Of a DNA stretch of 64,000 nucleotides, positions 1-11,062 are shown in pieces (the first letter of the stretch is position 1; each line of letters opens with the position of its first letter). The translations under genes and the position numbers were made by a program. The notes under the pieces were generated by a model, which saw only the letters and a list, made by a program, of their open reading frames with translations, made no database searches and had not been told where the DNA came from. This DNA comes from Azorinus chamasolen (lineage: Eukaryota > Mollusca > Bivalvia > Cardiida > Solecurtidae), in NCBI GenBank assembly GCA_963576725.1, contig OY755236.1:64839379-64903378 (forward strand). Direction: 5' to 3'.

Positions 1-715
1 GAGAAACTGATAAGCCCCGGGGCGGGGCCATTTTTGGTCCAGGGGTCATTATTTGAACAATCTTGTAGAGGACCGTTAGATGATGCTACATACCAAATAT
101 CAAAGGTCTAGGCCTTACGGTTTCAGAGGAGAAGATTTTTAAAGATTTTCCTAAGAAAAACTGATAAGCCCTTGGGCGGGGCCATTTTTGGCCCGGGGGA
201 CATAATTTGAACAGTCTTTGTAGAGGACCATTAGATAATGCTACATACCAAATATCGAATGTCTAGGCCTTACAGTTTCAGAGAAGAAGATTTTTAAAGA
301 TTTTCCTATGAAAAACTGATAAGCCCCGGGGCGGGGCCATTTTTGGTCCGGGGGTCATAATTTGAACAATCTTTGTAGAGGACCATTAGATGATGCTACA
401 TACCAAATATCAAAGGTCTAGGCCTTACAGTTTCAGAGGAGAAGATTTTTAAAGATTTTCCTAAGAAAAACTGATAAGCCCCAGGGCGGGGCCATTTTTG
501 GTTCGGGGGACATAATTTGAACAATCTTTGTAGAGGACCATTAGATGATTCTACATACCAAATATCAAATCTCTAGGCTTTGTAGTTTCAGAGAAGAAGA
601 TGTTTAAGTAAATTGTTAACGACGCACATATGCACGACGCACGACGCCGGACACTGCCCCCTCACAATACCTCACCTGGCACAAAGTGCCAGGTGAGCTA
701 AAGACCAGGTGCACA
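1..715 (+). repeat. Composite bivalve element: four ~155-bp tandem units and hairpin end
   Basis: Units start with CTGATAAGCCC at about 7, 161, 316 and 471, each followed by a GC-rich ..GGGGCGGGGCCA and a purine-rich GAAGATTTTTAAAG. After the array come CGACGCACGACGCC-type sequence and a hairpin at 671-697 (CTCACCTGGCAC .. GTGCCAGGTGAG) followed by CTAAA. The architecture (core of tandem repeats, palindromic end) resembles non-autonomous Helentron-like or pearl elements known from bivalves; the class is inferred. Confidence 0.75.
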
Positions 716-847
716 ACAACTCATGCTGTTCAACATTCTAGTACTAGCGGTTTCAGAGATACGCATGACACAAAGTTTTTCTAATTTTAAGTCATCAGGG
801 GCAATAACTCCAAAGTTATCAGAATTATTAGAAGGAAGACAATTCAA

Positions 848-1030
848 ACAAGACGGCCTGAAAGGCCCTGACATCGCTCACCAGACAATCAGAGGAGAAG
901 ATTTTCAAAGATTTCACTATGTGTTTCTATAGAAAATATAGCCAGCCATGGCGAGGGCCAATTTTGACCCAAGGGGCATAATTTATGTAACTTTTGTAGA
1001 GGACCTCAAGTGAAGAAAATTTAAGAAAAT
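848..1030 (+). repeat. Truncated copy of the GGCC-hairpin-start bivalve element
   Basis: Begins ACAAGACGGCCTGAAAGGCC with a small GGCC hairpin and TCGCTCACC, then GGGCCAATTTTGACCC units. It relates to the element starts at about 2,862, 3,080 and 8,039. Confidence 0.6.
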
Positions 1031-1219
1031 GTAAATGAAACATATAACAATGCAAATCTAAAGAAGAGCATGTACAAAAGTATGTATACCCTCTCCCTGG
1101 GCAAATTGGTTGAATTTCAGAAAGAATAAATTAATCTATACATGTACTTATATTCAAAATTTCAGATATTTTCATTACACCTTCATGAGTTATTATTATT
1201 CATATCTTAATTTATTTCC

Positions 1220-1464
1220 AACCTTTCCCCTGTTCTATGTTTATTCAAAATTTAAATACCTACTGAATATTCATGGACAAAATAGTTATAATGAAATATG
1301 GAAGGTGGGACAGAGTAGCCATTTTAGAAAGTAAAGAAACATCTTTCAAATTCCATTGACAAACAGAGCAGACCCTGATCAGACAGCTGCTATAGGAGCC
1401 ATCTGATCTGGGTCTGCTCTGTTTGCAAATGTGTGAAAAGATGTTAACATGAGGGAAAGGGTTA
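1220..1464 (+). mobile_element. PalA MITE (long subfamily)
   Basis: Ends AACCTTTCCCCTG / GGGAAAGGGTTA; centre is the palindrome around GCAAACAGAGCAGACC .. GGTCTGCTCTGTTTGC. The subfamily carries GTTCTATGTTTATTC and AATATTCATGGACAAAATAG. Confidence 0.85.
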
Positions 1465-1529
1465 GTAAACATATAAGTATATTGTACACAAAATGAAAAT
1501 AATGTAATGCAATTTGCACTATATTATAT

Positions 1530-1622
1530 CATAAGCAAACAGCAGATTGATCAGATGGCTACTACATGGATCTACTCTGTTTGCAAAGGTGTAGAAATGC
1601 ATATTTATGGAGTAAAGGGTTA
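1530..1622 (+). mobile_element. PalA fragment
   Basis: The right half only: CATAAGCAAACAG .. CTCTGTTTGCAAAGG .. GGAGTAAAGGGTTAA. Confidence 0.7.
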
Positions 1623-1784
1623 AAATTTCTTTGTTTGGGTCTGAAATATTACTGCAGATTTACTACCAAACAAGGGAGGCAATCCAGTTGTTATTTAAAA
1701 AAAAAAGGTGCAACAGGAGATAACCTACCTTTAAATGTATGCTAAAAATAGACACCAGCACATCTATAAATAGCCACTTGTAAG

Positions 1785-2373
1785 TCAGCTTTGAAAAACT
1801 TGCTACCCCTGGGGTGGGGCCAATTTTGACCCTAGGGGCATGATTTATGTAACTTTTGTAGAAGACCTGAACATGATGCTATGTGCCAAATATGAAAGCT
1901 ATGAATCATCCAGTTTAATTAAGAGGAGAAGATTTTCAAAGTTCACTATATGTTTCTATTGAAATCTAACAATCCCTGGGGCAGGGCCAATTTTGACCCC
2001 AGGGCCATAATTTATATAACTTTTGAAGAGGACCTAAACATGATGCTTTGTGCAAAATATGAAAGCTGAGAACCTTCTAGTATCAGAGGAGAAGAATTTC
2101 AAAATTTTCACTATATGTTTCTATTGAAAACTGAACACCCCTGAGGCGGGGCCAATTTTGACTCCAGGGACATAATTTATATAACTTTTGTAGAGGACAT
2201 ACAGATGATGCTATGTACCAAAGATGAAAGCTGAGAACCTTGTAGATTCAGAGGAGATTTTTAAAGGTTGAAATTGTTGATGCCCGACGACGGACGACAC
2301 ACAACGATGGACGACGGACATCAGTCGATCACAAAAGCTCACCCTGAGTACAAAAGTGCTCTGGTGAGCTAAA
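1785..2373 (+). repeat. Composite bivalve element with tandem units and hairpin end
   Basis: Units of about 165 bp with GGGGC(A/G)GGGCCAATTTTGAC and ACTATATGTTTCTATTGAAA, then ACGACGGACGACA-type sequence and an end block 2,337-2,370 (AGCTCACCCTGAG .. CTCTGGTGAGCT) before AAAA. Same family as 4,400-4,840 and 8,640-9,105. Confidence 0.75.
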
Positions 2374-2562
2374 AACCCAGGTGCACAACAACTCATGCTG
2401 GTGAATATTCCTGTGAAGTTTGGTGACTCTAGCCCTTCTGGTTTCAGAGATACGCACGACACAAGTTTGTGACGAACAGATGGACAGACAGACAGACAGA
2501 CAAACAGACAACTCTGGCAGAAACAATATGTCTCCCCATAAATGAGGGAGACATAATTAACC
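2374..2562 (+). repeat. Element end with CAGA microsatellite and GTCTCCC hairpin
   Basis: ACACAAGTTTGTGACGAACAG leads into GACAGACAGACAGACAAACAG, then ACAATATGTCTCCCCATAAA and GAGGGAGACATAAT, a small terminal hairpin. The same end structure closes the element at 60.3-61.4 kb. Confidence 0.7.
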
Positions 2563-2589
2563 ACTCATACATACATACATACGTTGACA

Positions 2590-2760
2590 TGCTTAGATTG
2601 AATCAGCAGTACTCAGTGACGTCATTCATGACATATACACATTTGCTATTTATAGATCATATATACATCTACATGCTTACATAAGATTGAATCAGGAGCA
2701 CTCAATGTCAATGATGTCATTAGTGACATATACACATTTTCTATTTATAGATCTATGCAA
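2590..2760 (+). repeat. Two-copy tandem repeat
   Basis: Two similar blocks share ATTGAATCAG, GATGTCATT or GACGTCATT, GTGACATATACACATTT and CTATTTATAGATC. The unit is about 100 bp; no function is apparent. Confidence 0.6.
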
Positions 2761-2859
2761 GCAATATGACATAAAAATAAACCAAAACATTAATTTGAAC
2801 TGTCTGGATTTGCCTGTATTTCATGAAATTCATTTATAGGTACATGTACATGTATGTAA

Positions 2860-3175
2860 TAACAAGAGGGCCATGATGGCCCTTAATCGCTCACCTGGTT
2901 ATAACAAAATTATGTATACATGTACAATGAATTCATGTAATCTGGGACCGGTCCATTTTTTTGCCAAGGTGTCATAATTTGAAGTCTTAGAAAAGAACTA
3001 TTAAAGGCTGCTACATAACAAAACTCAAAGTTCTAAGCCTTACAGTTTCAGAAAAAGATTTTTAAAGATTTTCCAATGACAAGAGGGCCAGAATGGCCCT
3101 GACATCACTCACCAGACAATCAGAGGAGAAGATTTTCAAAGTTATCACTATAAGTTTCTATAGACACGAGGGCCA
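2860..3175 (+). repeat. Two starts of the GGCC-hairpin bivalve element
   Basis: ACAAGAGGGCCATGATGGCC at about 2,862 and ACAAGAGGGCCAGAATGGCC at about 3,080, each followed by a CGCTCACC or CACTCACC tail, are nested or adjacent 5' ends of the same family. Confidence 0.65.
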
Positions 3176-3385
3176 TTGACAGTGTTAATATTTCAGCAGA
3201 CATTTCTGACAGATGACAGAAACTCAGTGTTAACCCATATCACTGCTGAGCATGACTTGACTGAAATTAGCACACAGTTTGGATTCTGATCTGATGCATA
3301 TGTAACTTCATATGTGGTTTGTACAAGAGAGTTAATTGTAAGATTGATATGTATTAAAACAGTGTGAACAAACTTAAACTAGAAC
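3175..3385 (+). repeat. Dispersed repeat; holds the empty TTAA site for the PalB copy at 8.3 kb
   Basis: Contains CATGACTTGACTGAAATTAG and AAGATTGATATGTATTAAAA, repeated at about 4,970 and 8,160-8,510. At 3,354-3,357 the TTAA is uninterrupted; in the 8.2-kb copy a PalB sits at this position. Confidence 0.75.
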
Positions 3386-3429
3386 TATCACTAAAGGTGA
3401 TGGAATACCCCTGCTCAGCTGCCTTGATC

Positions 3430-3885
3430 GCAAATCAAACAAAACCTTAACAGAATTTTCTGATTTTAAAAGGGCCATAATTCTGTCAAAATGCTTGACA
3501 GAGTTATGTACTCTTGCCTACAGATGAAGCTTGTGATGGTGAATTCGTGTTCCAAGTTTCAAAGCTTTTTGTCACAGGGTTATGTAGATAAGTGGACTTT
3601 AACAAAGACCTTAAACAAAAATTCTAAGTTAAAAAGGGCAATAATTCTGTCAAAAATGCTTGACAGAGTTATGTACTCTTGCCTACAGATGAAGCTTGTG
3701 ATGGTAGGCAAGTATGTAAAGTTTCAAAGCTCTATCTCAAAGTTTTATGTAAATAAGTGGACTTAACCAGGTTGTGCCATGGACAGACAGACAGACAGAC
3801 GAGACACACAGACAGACAGTCAGACAGACCCACCAACACACTGGCTCCTATAAACCCCCTCTCAAACTTTGCGAGGGTATAACAA
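3430..3885 (+). repeat. Composite element with ~166-bp units and CAGA end
   Basis: Units contain CTTGACAGAGTTATGTACTC and GATGAAGCTTGTGATGGT (3,500 and 3,660). They are followed by a CAGA microsatellite (3,780-3,832), CCCCCTCTCAAACTTTGCGAGGG and a terminal hairpin. A second copy in the same orientation runs off the right edge of the window. Confidence 0.75.
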
Positions 3886-3981
3886 ACAGACAACAATTCT
3901 GAAGCAGACATGTTGTACAGTACAAAGAATGCTAGAGCATAATTATGAGGTGATTACATAATGCTCTCACTGGCTAGCTAG

Positions 3982-4194
3982 TTAACCCTTACAATGCGGG
4001 ACACGAGTCACTAATGTCCTTTGCAAGCAGTGTAGATCCAGATGAGAGGAATCCCAGAGGAGCATTCTCAGAAGGGTGTGCACTGTTTGTTATGTTAAAC
4101 ATTTCTTTAGAAACAATTCTAAATACTCACCATAAGCTTGACCTGTCTGACATTTGGAATAATCCACTAGAAAATTCAGTGTTGTAAGGATTAA
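3982..4194 (+). mobile_element. PalG MITE
   Basis: Bounded by TTAACCCTTACAATGCGGGA and TGTAAGGATTAA. The centre has GCAAGCAGTGTAGATCCAG .. GTGCACTGTTTGT around an imperfect CCCAGAGGAGC. Confidence 0.75.
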
Positions 4195-4399
4195 GGGGGA
4201 AACCTTTAGAATGTCGTTTCTGATGTGAAGAAGTCTATACACACAGGGCAGGGCCAATTTTAAACCAAGAACTATGATACTTAAAAAACTCATAAAGGTA
4301 TGCTACGTAAATCTATACACCAAATATCTAAGCTCTGGGACATGTAGTTTCTGACAAGAAGATTTTTAATGTTTTTCCTATGCATAACTAGTGATCCCA

Positions 4400-4842
4400 T
4401 GGGCTGTTTAAGCAGTCAGCTACAAAAAACTGGCCAACCCTGGGGTGGGACCAATTTTGACCCTAGGGGCATAATTTATATAACTTTTGTAGAAGACCTG
4501 AAGTTGAAGCTATGTGCCAAATATGAAAGTTGAGAACCTTCTAGTTTTAGAGGAGAAGATTTTCAAAGTTTTCACTATATGTTTCTATTGAAAACTGAAA
4601 ACCCCTGGGGCAGGGCCAATTTTGACCCCAGGGGCATAATTTATATAACTTTTGTAGAGGACCTACAGATGATGCTATGTATCTAAGATGAAAGCTGAGA
4701 ACCCTGTAGATTCAGAGGAGAGATTTTTAAAGGTTGAAATTATTGACGCACTACGACGGACGACGCACGCCGACGGACGACGGACATCTGGTGATCACAA
4801 AAGCTCACCCTGAGCACAAAAGTGCTCTGGTGAGCTAAAAAA
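4400..4842 (+). repeat. Composite bivalve element with hairpin end
   Basis: Same family as 1,785-2,373: GGGGC(A/T)GGGCCAATTTTGACCC units, an ACGACGGACGACGCACGCCG stretch, then AGCTCACCCTGAGCAC .. GTGCTCTGGTGAGCT before AAAA. Confidence 0.75.
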
Positions 4843-5309
4843 GAGGGTCATTGGCCCACTATATCACTCATATTATAGAGTTATAGTGATATATTGACAA
4901 TGTTAGTTTTTAGGCAGACAGCATTTCTAACAGATGGCAGAAATCAGTGTAAGCCCTATCACTGCTGAGCATGACTTGACTTAAATTAGGACACAGTTTG
5001 GATTCTGATCTAAAGCATATGTAACTGATACAGAAAGCTAAAACAACTTTCAACAAGAGAGTCGTCACGGGTGACAAATGCCCCCAAAGTGTTTGACACC
5101 GAAATGCATTTTGGCGGAAAAACAATACAATGTAATGCAGGTGTAACATGAAATTTTGATGCTGTTAAAAATGACACAGGAGTCAGTTCTTAACATTAGA
5201 AACAGAACCTTTGACGATTATGATAGCTAAGAAAAGAGCCAAGCGTCAAAACTTAGTTAAAAAGGACCCTAAGTCATTCTCAACGTTAAAAAGGACCCTG
5301 GGTTGATTG

Positions 5310-7290
5310 TCAACGTTTAAGGTATAGGAGATATGCTCTGGACAAGCTTTTTGTATCTGGTAAGATATAGGAGATATGCTCCGGACTGTAAAATTGAGGT
5401 CAAAGGTCAAGGTCAAGGTCAGTACCTGGGTTGATTGTCAACGTTTAAGGTATAGGAGATATTCTCTGGACAAGCTTTTTGTATCTGGTAAGATATAGGA
5501 GATATGCTCCGGACTGTAAAATTGAGGTCAAAGGTCAAGGTCAAGGTCAGTGATCTGAAAATGGTACACGACTCTCCGCCATCCCAAGATGAACTCACAA
5601 ACCAAATTTGGAATCTGTAGCTGGTAAGGTATAGGAAAAATGCTCCGGACAAGCTTTGTGTAAAATCTAGGTCAAAGGTCAAGGCCACAGTGACCTGAAA
5701 ATGGTACGCGACACACCGCCATCCCAAGATAAACTCACACATTAAATTTGGAATCCGTAGCTGGTAAGGTATAGGAGATATTCTCTGGACAACCTTTTTT
5801 GTAAAATCGAGGTCAAAGGTCAAGGTCAAGGTCAGTGATCTGAAAATGGTACACGACTCTCCGCCATCCCAAGATGAACTCACAAACCAAATTTGGAATC
5901 TGTAGCTGGTAAGGTATAGGAAAAATGCTCCGGACAAGCTTTGTGTAAAATCTAGGTCAAAGGTCAAGGCCACAGTGACCTGAAAATGGTACGCGACACA
6001 CCGCCATCCCAAGATAAACTCACACATTAAATTTGGAATCCGTAGCTGGTAAGGTATAGGAGATATTCTCTGGACAACCTTTTTTGTAAAATCGAGGTCG
6101 AAGGTCAAGGTCAAGGTCACAGTGACCTGAAAATGGTACGCGACACTCCGCCATCTGAAGGTGATCTCACACACCAAATTTGGAATCCGTATCTGGTAAG
6201 TTATAGGAGATATGCTCTGGACAAGCTTTTTGTAAAATCAGTCAAGGTCAAGGTCAAGGTTAAGGTCATAGCGACCTGGAAATGGTACATGACACTCCGC
6301 CATCCCAAGATGAACTCACACACCAAATTTGGAATCTGTAGCTGGTAAGGTAAAGGAGATATGCTCCGGACAAGCTTTTTGTAAAATCGGTCAAAGGTCA
6401 TGGTCAAGGTCACAGTGATCTGAAAATGGTACGCGACACTCCTCCATCCCAAGATGAACTCACACACCAAATTTGGAATCCTTAGCTGGTAAGGAATAGG
6501 AGATATACTCCGGACAAGCTTTTTGTAGCTGGTAAGGTATAAGCGGTTTTTAAAATCGAGGTCAAAGGTCAAGGTCAAGGTCACAGTGACCTGGAAATGG
6601 TACGCGACACTCCGCCATCCCAAGATGAACTCACACAGCAAATTTGGAATCTGTAGCTGGTAAGGTAAAGGAGATATGCTCCGGACAAGCTTTTTGTAAA
6701 ATCGGTCAAAGGTCATGGTCAAGGTCACAGTGATCTGAAAATGGTACGCGACACTCCTCCATCCCAAGATGAACTCACACACCAAATTTGGAATCCTTAG
6801 CTGGTAAGGTATAGGAGATATACTCCGGACAAGCTTTTTGTAGCTGGTAAGGCATAAGCTTTTTTTAAAATCGAGGTCAAAGGTCAAGGTCAAGGTCACA
6901 GTGACCTGGAAATGGTACGCGACACTCCGCCATCCCAAGATGAACTCACACACCAAATTTGGAATCTGTAGCTGGTAAGGTAAAGGAGATATGCTCCGGA
7001 CAAGCTTTTTGTAAAATCAAGGTCAAAGGTCAAGGTCAAGGTCACAGTGACATGAAAATGGTACGCGACACTCCCCCATCCCAAGATGAACTCACACACC
7101 AAAATTGGTATCCATAGCTGATGTGACAAAGGAAATATACTCCGGACAAAATGTACACACACCCACCCACCCACCCACACACCCACCCACCCACACACCC
7201 ACCCACCCACACACCCACACACACACACACCCACACACGCACGGTGCGATCACTATATGCCGCCAAAGCCTAGCTTTGGGGGCATAAAAA
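5310..7290 (+). repeat. ~145-bp tandem array with nuclear-receptor half-sites
   Basis: About a dozen units, recognised by ACCAAATTTGGAATC at about 5,603, 5,743, 5,888, 6,028, 6,175, 6,324, 6,468, 6,639, 6,783 and 6,953. Spacing is mostly 140-150 bp, with some 171-bp units and a 285-bp higher-order duplication at 5.6-6.1 kb. Each unit holds GAGGTCAAAGGTCAAGGTCA-type sequence. The array ends in a CCCA/CACA microsatellite (7,155-7,240) and a GCCAAAGCCTAGCTTTGGG hairpin. Long minus-strand open frames here are by-products of the repeat. Confidence 0.9.
7155..7242 (+). repeat. CCCA/CACA microsatellite
   Basis: Simple repeat of CCCA, CACA and CCCACC at the end of the 145-bp array. Confidence 0.95.
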
Positions 7291-7439
7291 TAATTTAACC
7301 ATATAGTTTTCTCAATCTAAAATGAACGTTGGTTACTTGTTTCTCTAAACACAATTTCTGCTGTACTGAGGTTAGGGGTCAACGACTCCAGCTTGCAGCT
7401 GGAGTGTGATACTGGCTGTGACCTTTGAATAAGGGGAAA

Positions 7440-7687
7440 CCTTTAAACTGTAGTTTCTGATGTGAAAAAGTCTATTTCAAAGTACATGTATAACCCACAG
7501 GGCAGAGCCAATTTTAACATCAGAATTATGATATTAACAAACTTCATAAAGGTATACTAAGTAAATCTATACACCAAATATCTAAGCTCTGGAACATGTG
7601 GTTTTTGACAATAATTTTTTTAAGCATTTTCCTATGAAAAACTGTTAAGCCCCAGGGTGGGGCCATTTTTGGCCTGGGGGTCATAAT
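7440..7687 (+). repeat. Dispersed bivalve repeat, left part interrupted by PalD
   Basis: Matches other copies (4,190-4,390; 8,610-8,800) with GGCAG(A/G)GCCAATTTTAAC and CTATACACCAAATATC; then a CATAATTT..AACAATCT unit split by PalD at 7,688. Confidence 0.65.
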
Positions 7688-7937
7688 TTAACCCTTCTCT
7701 TGCTGAATTTTAAAATACATTTCTCCTTTTTTCCCCATGCCCTGTTGTATAATTACATATATCTTCACTGTGTACAAGTATTTCGCTGTGCAATCACTGC
7801 TGTGGAGTGCACTGGTTGCACAATCAACTTGTAAATAGTGCAGATCTTGATGAGACAGCTCCTGCAGGAGCTGTCTCATCTGGGTCTTCACTATGTACAG
7901 GTAGGTATATTGATGTGAATAGCAAGTGAAGGGTTAA
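7688..7937 (+). mobile_element. PalD MITE
   Basis: TTAACCCTTCTCTTGCTGAA to GCAAGTGAAGGGTTAA, with TTAA at both ends. The centre is GACAGCTCCTGCAGGAGCTG. It splits a CATAAT|TTAA|ACAATCT repeat, so TTAA is the target duplication. Confidence 0.88.
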
Positions 7938-8262
7938 ACAATCTGTGTAGTGGACCATTAGATAATGCTACATACCAAATATCAAAGGTCTATGCCTTAC
8001 AGTTTCAGAGAAGAAGATTTTTAAAGATTTTCCTATAACAAGAGGGCCATGATGGCCCTGATATCGCTCACCAGACAATCTGGAGAAGATTTTCAAAGTT
8101 TTCACTACGTTCTATAGAAAACTGGCCACCCCTGGGGTAGGGCTTTATTTCTTAGCATGACTTGACTGAAATTAGCACACAGTTTGGATTCTGATCTGAT
8201 GCATACCTGTATGTAACTTCATATGTGGGTTGTACATGAGTTAATTATAAGATTGATATGCA

Positions 8263-8491
8263 TTAACCCTTTTCTCCATAAAAACGCCTTTCTACGCCTC
8301 TGTAATAGTCACTTTATGAAACCATTGTGATAAATAGAGCATTTGCTCCATAGGAGTAAATGCTCTATTTATCACAATGGTTTCAAATCTACACAATTCT
8401 GAAATTTTCCTTTTCTCTAATTAATGCTCCTTATCAGTAGATTTATTCAAAGAGGTAGGATCTGAAAACAGCCTATGAGGGAATGGGTTAA
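8263..8491 (+). mobile_element. PalB MITE (filled site with empty paralogue at 3.35 kb)
   Basis: TTAACCCTTTTCTCC to GAGGGAATGGGTTAA. The core is AAACCATTGTGATAAATAG and its mirror, around TTGCTCCATAGGAGTAA. It sits inside the 3.2-kb-type repeat exactly at its TTAA. Confidence 0.92.
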
Positions 8492-8609
8492 AAACAGTGT
8501 GAACAAACAGACACTAATTCTGAAGCAGACAACTTTATAGAGTTTTAACCAGGAACTTGACCTCTAATTGCGTAAGACAGACTGAGTATCTGGGGTCCTT
8601 CTGGCTCAG

Positions 8610-9105
8610 GGGAACCTTTATAGTGTAAAAGTCTATTTTAAAGTATAACCAACAGGGCAGGGCCAATTTTAACCTCAGAACTATGATATTAACCAATTTC
8701 AATAAGGTATACTAAGTAAATCTATACACCAAATATCTGAGCTCTGTGACATGTAGTTTTTGACAAGAAGATTTTTAAAGTTTTCCCCATGCCTAATCTA
8801 AGTGAACCCAGCATTCTGCTATTTTTGTACAGTAAACAACAGTCAGCTAGAGAAAACTGGCCACCCCTGGGACCGTGGCGGGGCCAATTTTGACTCCAGG
8901 GACATAATTTATATAACTTTTGTAGAGGACCTATAGGTGATGCTATGTGCCAAAGATGAAAGCTAAGAACCCTGTAGATTCAGAGGAGAAGACTTTTAAA
9001 GGTTCAAATTGTTGACGAGGCACACCGCACGACGCACAACAAACGACAGACATCAGGCGATCACAAAAGCTCACCCTGAGCACTTTGTGCTCTGGTGAGC
9101 TAAAA
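8610..9105 (+). repeat. Composite bivalve element with hairpin end
   Basis: Same family as 4,400-4,842; ends AGCTCACCCTGAGCAC .. GTGCTCTGGTGAGCT (9,067-9,101) followed by AAAA. Confidence 0.75.
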
Positions 9106-9109
9106 ACTG

Positions 9110-9570
9110 ATAAGCCCCCAGGTAAGCCCACCAACATTCCACAAACAACCTGATATTCTGTATGTACATAGGTAATATAAAAAGAACACGACACACAATC
9201 TTTCTCATAACAATTTTAATGTCAAGAAATGAGCGTAATTTCACATGACACTTAACTCCATGACTATAGCATGATATATTCAATGGTAATCATTTTACTA
9301 CAAACTTGTGATTCTGCAATATTTATAGTTTTCCCCCTGTTTGCAGCATTTGTTGAAACCCAAAATAAAACTTGAAGCGTCTACAAAATGGATTACATAT
9401 AAACTTTATAAAGCTTTTCCCACAATGAAACATCTGCAACAGAAATATGTTGAGCAATGATAGAGTGTAAAAAATCTGCTGATTAATATATTCTCATCAT
9501 ACACAATGTTCCCATACTCTGATACAAGCTATAGATAAATAATAACTATGACTATAGTTGTTACAAAACA
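9110..9570. other. AT-rich stretch, nothing recognised
   Basis: No coding similarity, splice-bounded exon or known repeat was recognised. Confidence 0.5.
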
Positions 9571-9572
9571 TC

Positions 9573-9805
9573 TTAACCCTTTACTCCATAAAAACGCATT
9601 GGCAAACAGAGTAAACCCAGATGAGACGACTCCTGTAGAAGCCACTGATCATATTCTGCTCTGATTGCTTATGGAATGATATACATGTAGATCAGTTTCT
9701 GTCATGGACAACATTTCCTGTGTTCATGTGTCATTATAAAAATCATCTAATTAAATATTCATGATGTCCATATTTCTTATGAATATTCAAAGAGTAAAGG
9801 GTTAA
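9573..9805 (+). mobile_element. PalA MITE
   Basis: TTAACCCTTTACTCCATAAA to AGAGTAAAGGGTTAA; the centre is degenerate (GACTCCTGTAGAAGCC). Confidence 0.88.
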
Positions 9806-9842
9806 TATTCAATTTAATGGCTATGCTGTCTCTTCAGATTTC

Positions 9843-10044
9843 TTAACTCTTTGCAAGCTAAATAACTGTTGACTGCAAAAAATGTTGTCTGCAGCAATTC
9901 CGAAAGTAATTTTTTCTTTTATTTCTCTTAAAAAATGCAACCAGTGTCATCTCCATGAGAGGTTTGAGTTATTTGGTGTCTCATCCGGATCCAAACTGTT
10001 TGCATAATTAACCCAAAATTCACTTATAGCTTGCAAAGAGTTGA
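9843..10044 (+). mobile_element. PalE MITE
   Basis: TTAACTCTTTGCAAGCTAA to AGCTTGCAAAGAGTTGA. TIRs of about 16 bp differ from PalA-D. The interior has CATCCGGATCCAAACTGTTTGC. Confidence 0.82.
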
Positions 10045-10430
10045 AGCCCTTAATAAGTTATCCTGATTTTTCTCTCATTATGAGCATTAAAGAGACAATT
10101 TGTCTGTAAAATGTTTGAATTCTAAGTAATAAACAAACTGGTATGTATCTGCATATCTACTAAAACCACTTCAAGAAATAACAGACCAAGACATTTAAAA
10201 GAATACTTAAACACTCTCAGAAAAAGTTTTCTATTAAAAAAGTTATTAAATTTATTTTTCAGAATACCACCTTACCATCAGACAAGAATCTTATCAAGAT
10301 GCAAAGTAACACAGCATTTTTTATCAGATCCAAGCTGTTGGCACTGGTTACAATAAAGTTGCCATTAGAATAGGTAAGGCTGGAGCTGACATAGGCAATG
10401 GTGATTTGTCTGCTGTTTCTCGAAACCTTG

Positions 10431-10622
10431 CAGTAAAACCTCACTAATCCAAACTCAAATCAGTATCATTATCATTTTGTAAGACTATGGCAGCTTAATG
10501 CAGAATGCAGGATGAAATACATTCAGAAAGCTCCCCTGAGAGCTTTCTGCATGACTTTCACCCTGCATTAAGCAGTCACCTGCCTAAAACGTTCTCAGTT
10601 TTTCTTTAGCAAGGTTTTACTG
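10431..10622 (+). mobile_element. PalC MITE
   Basis: CAGTAAAACCTCACTAATCC to AGCAAGGTTTTACTG. Inner arms GCAGCTTAATGCAGAATGC and its mirror surround AGAAAGCTCCCCTGAGAGC. Confidence 0.85.
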
Positions 10623-10773
10623 TAATATAATTCATAATTACTAGCATTACTACAAATGTTAATGAACCATAATTTCCCACAATGATTTGTGACAAAGCTC
10701 TATATCAACATAACATTGCTGTCAAGGATCTACAAAGTAGGACCATAAACTGATTACAGAAACATGCCATACA

Positions 10774-10860
10774 GTAAAACTTCTCTAAAACAACCATTCA
10801 AAAGAAATCCACTTCTGGAATAAGATACCACCTGCCTAAAATACTCAGTATTACACTTCT
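10774..10860 (+). mobile_element. PalC left-end fragment
   Basis: CAGTAAAACTTCTCTAAAAC continues to CCACCTGCCTAAAATACTC but lacks the central palindrome. Confidence 0.6.
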
Positions 10861-10861
10861 A

Positions 10862-11062
10862 TTGAACTCTTTCCTTCATACAAATGCCTTTTTACACATT
10901 TGCAAACAGAGTAGATCCAGATCAGATGGCTTCTGTAGGAGCTGTCTGATCAGGGTCTTCTCTGTTTGCTTATGAAACAAGAATATATCTGACTATACAG
11001 CTTCTACCAATACAAAATGGTGTCATTATTTCTTACATGAATATTGAACAGTGGTCATTTAA
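10862..11062 (+). mobile_element. PalA MITE
   Basis: TTGAACTCTTTCCTTCATAC to ..CATTTAA; centre TGGCTTCTGTAGGAGCTG between GCAAACAGAGTAG and TCTCTGTTTGC. Confidence 0.8.

Noticed and set aside
2469..2684. Open frames with TDRQTDKQTTLAETICLP, also at 61.2-61.5 kb
   Set aside because: CAGA microsatellite plus terminal hairpin of a repeat element.
5419..7266. Long minus-strand open frames (250 codons) with repeated EFILGWRSVAYHF-type peptide
   Set aside because: They arise because the ~145-bp tandem unit happens to be open in that direction. The peptide repeats with the DNA unit, frames shift between units, and nothing resembles a protein domain.
7042..7287. Open frames rich in VCVGVWVGG or HTPTHPP
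   Set aside because: Translations of the CCCA/CACA microsatellite.
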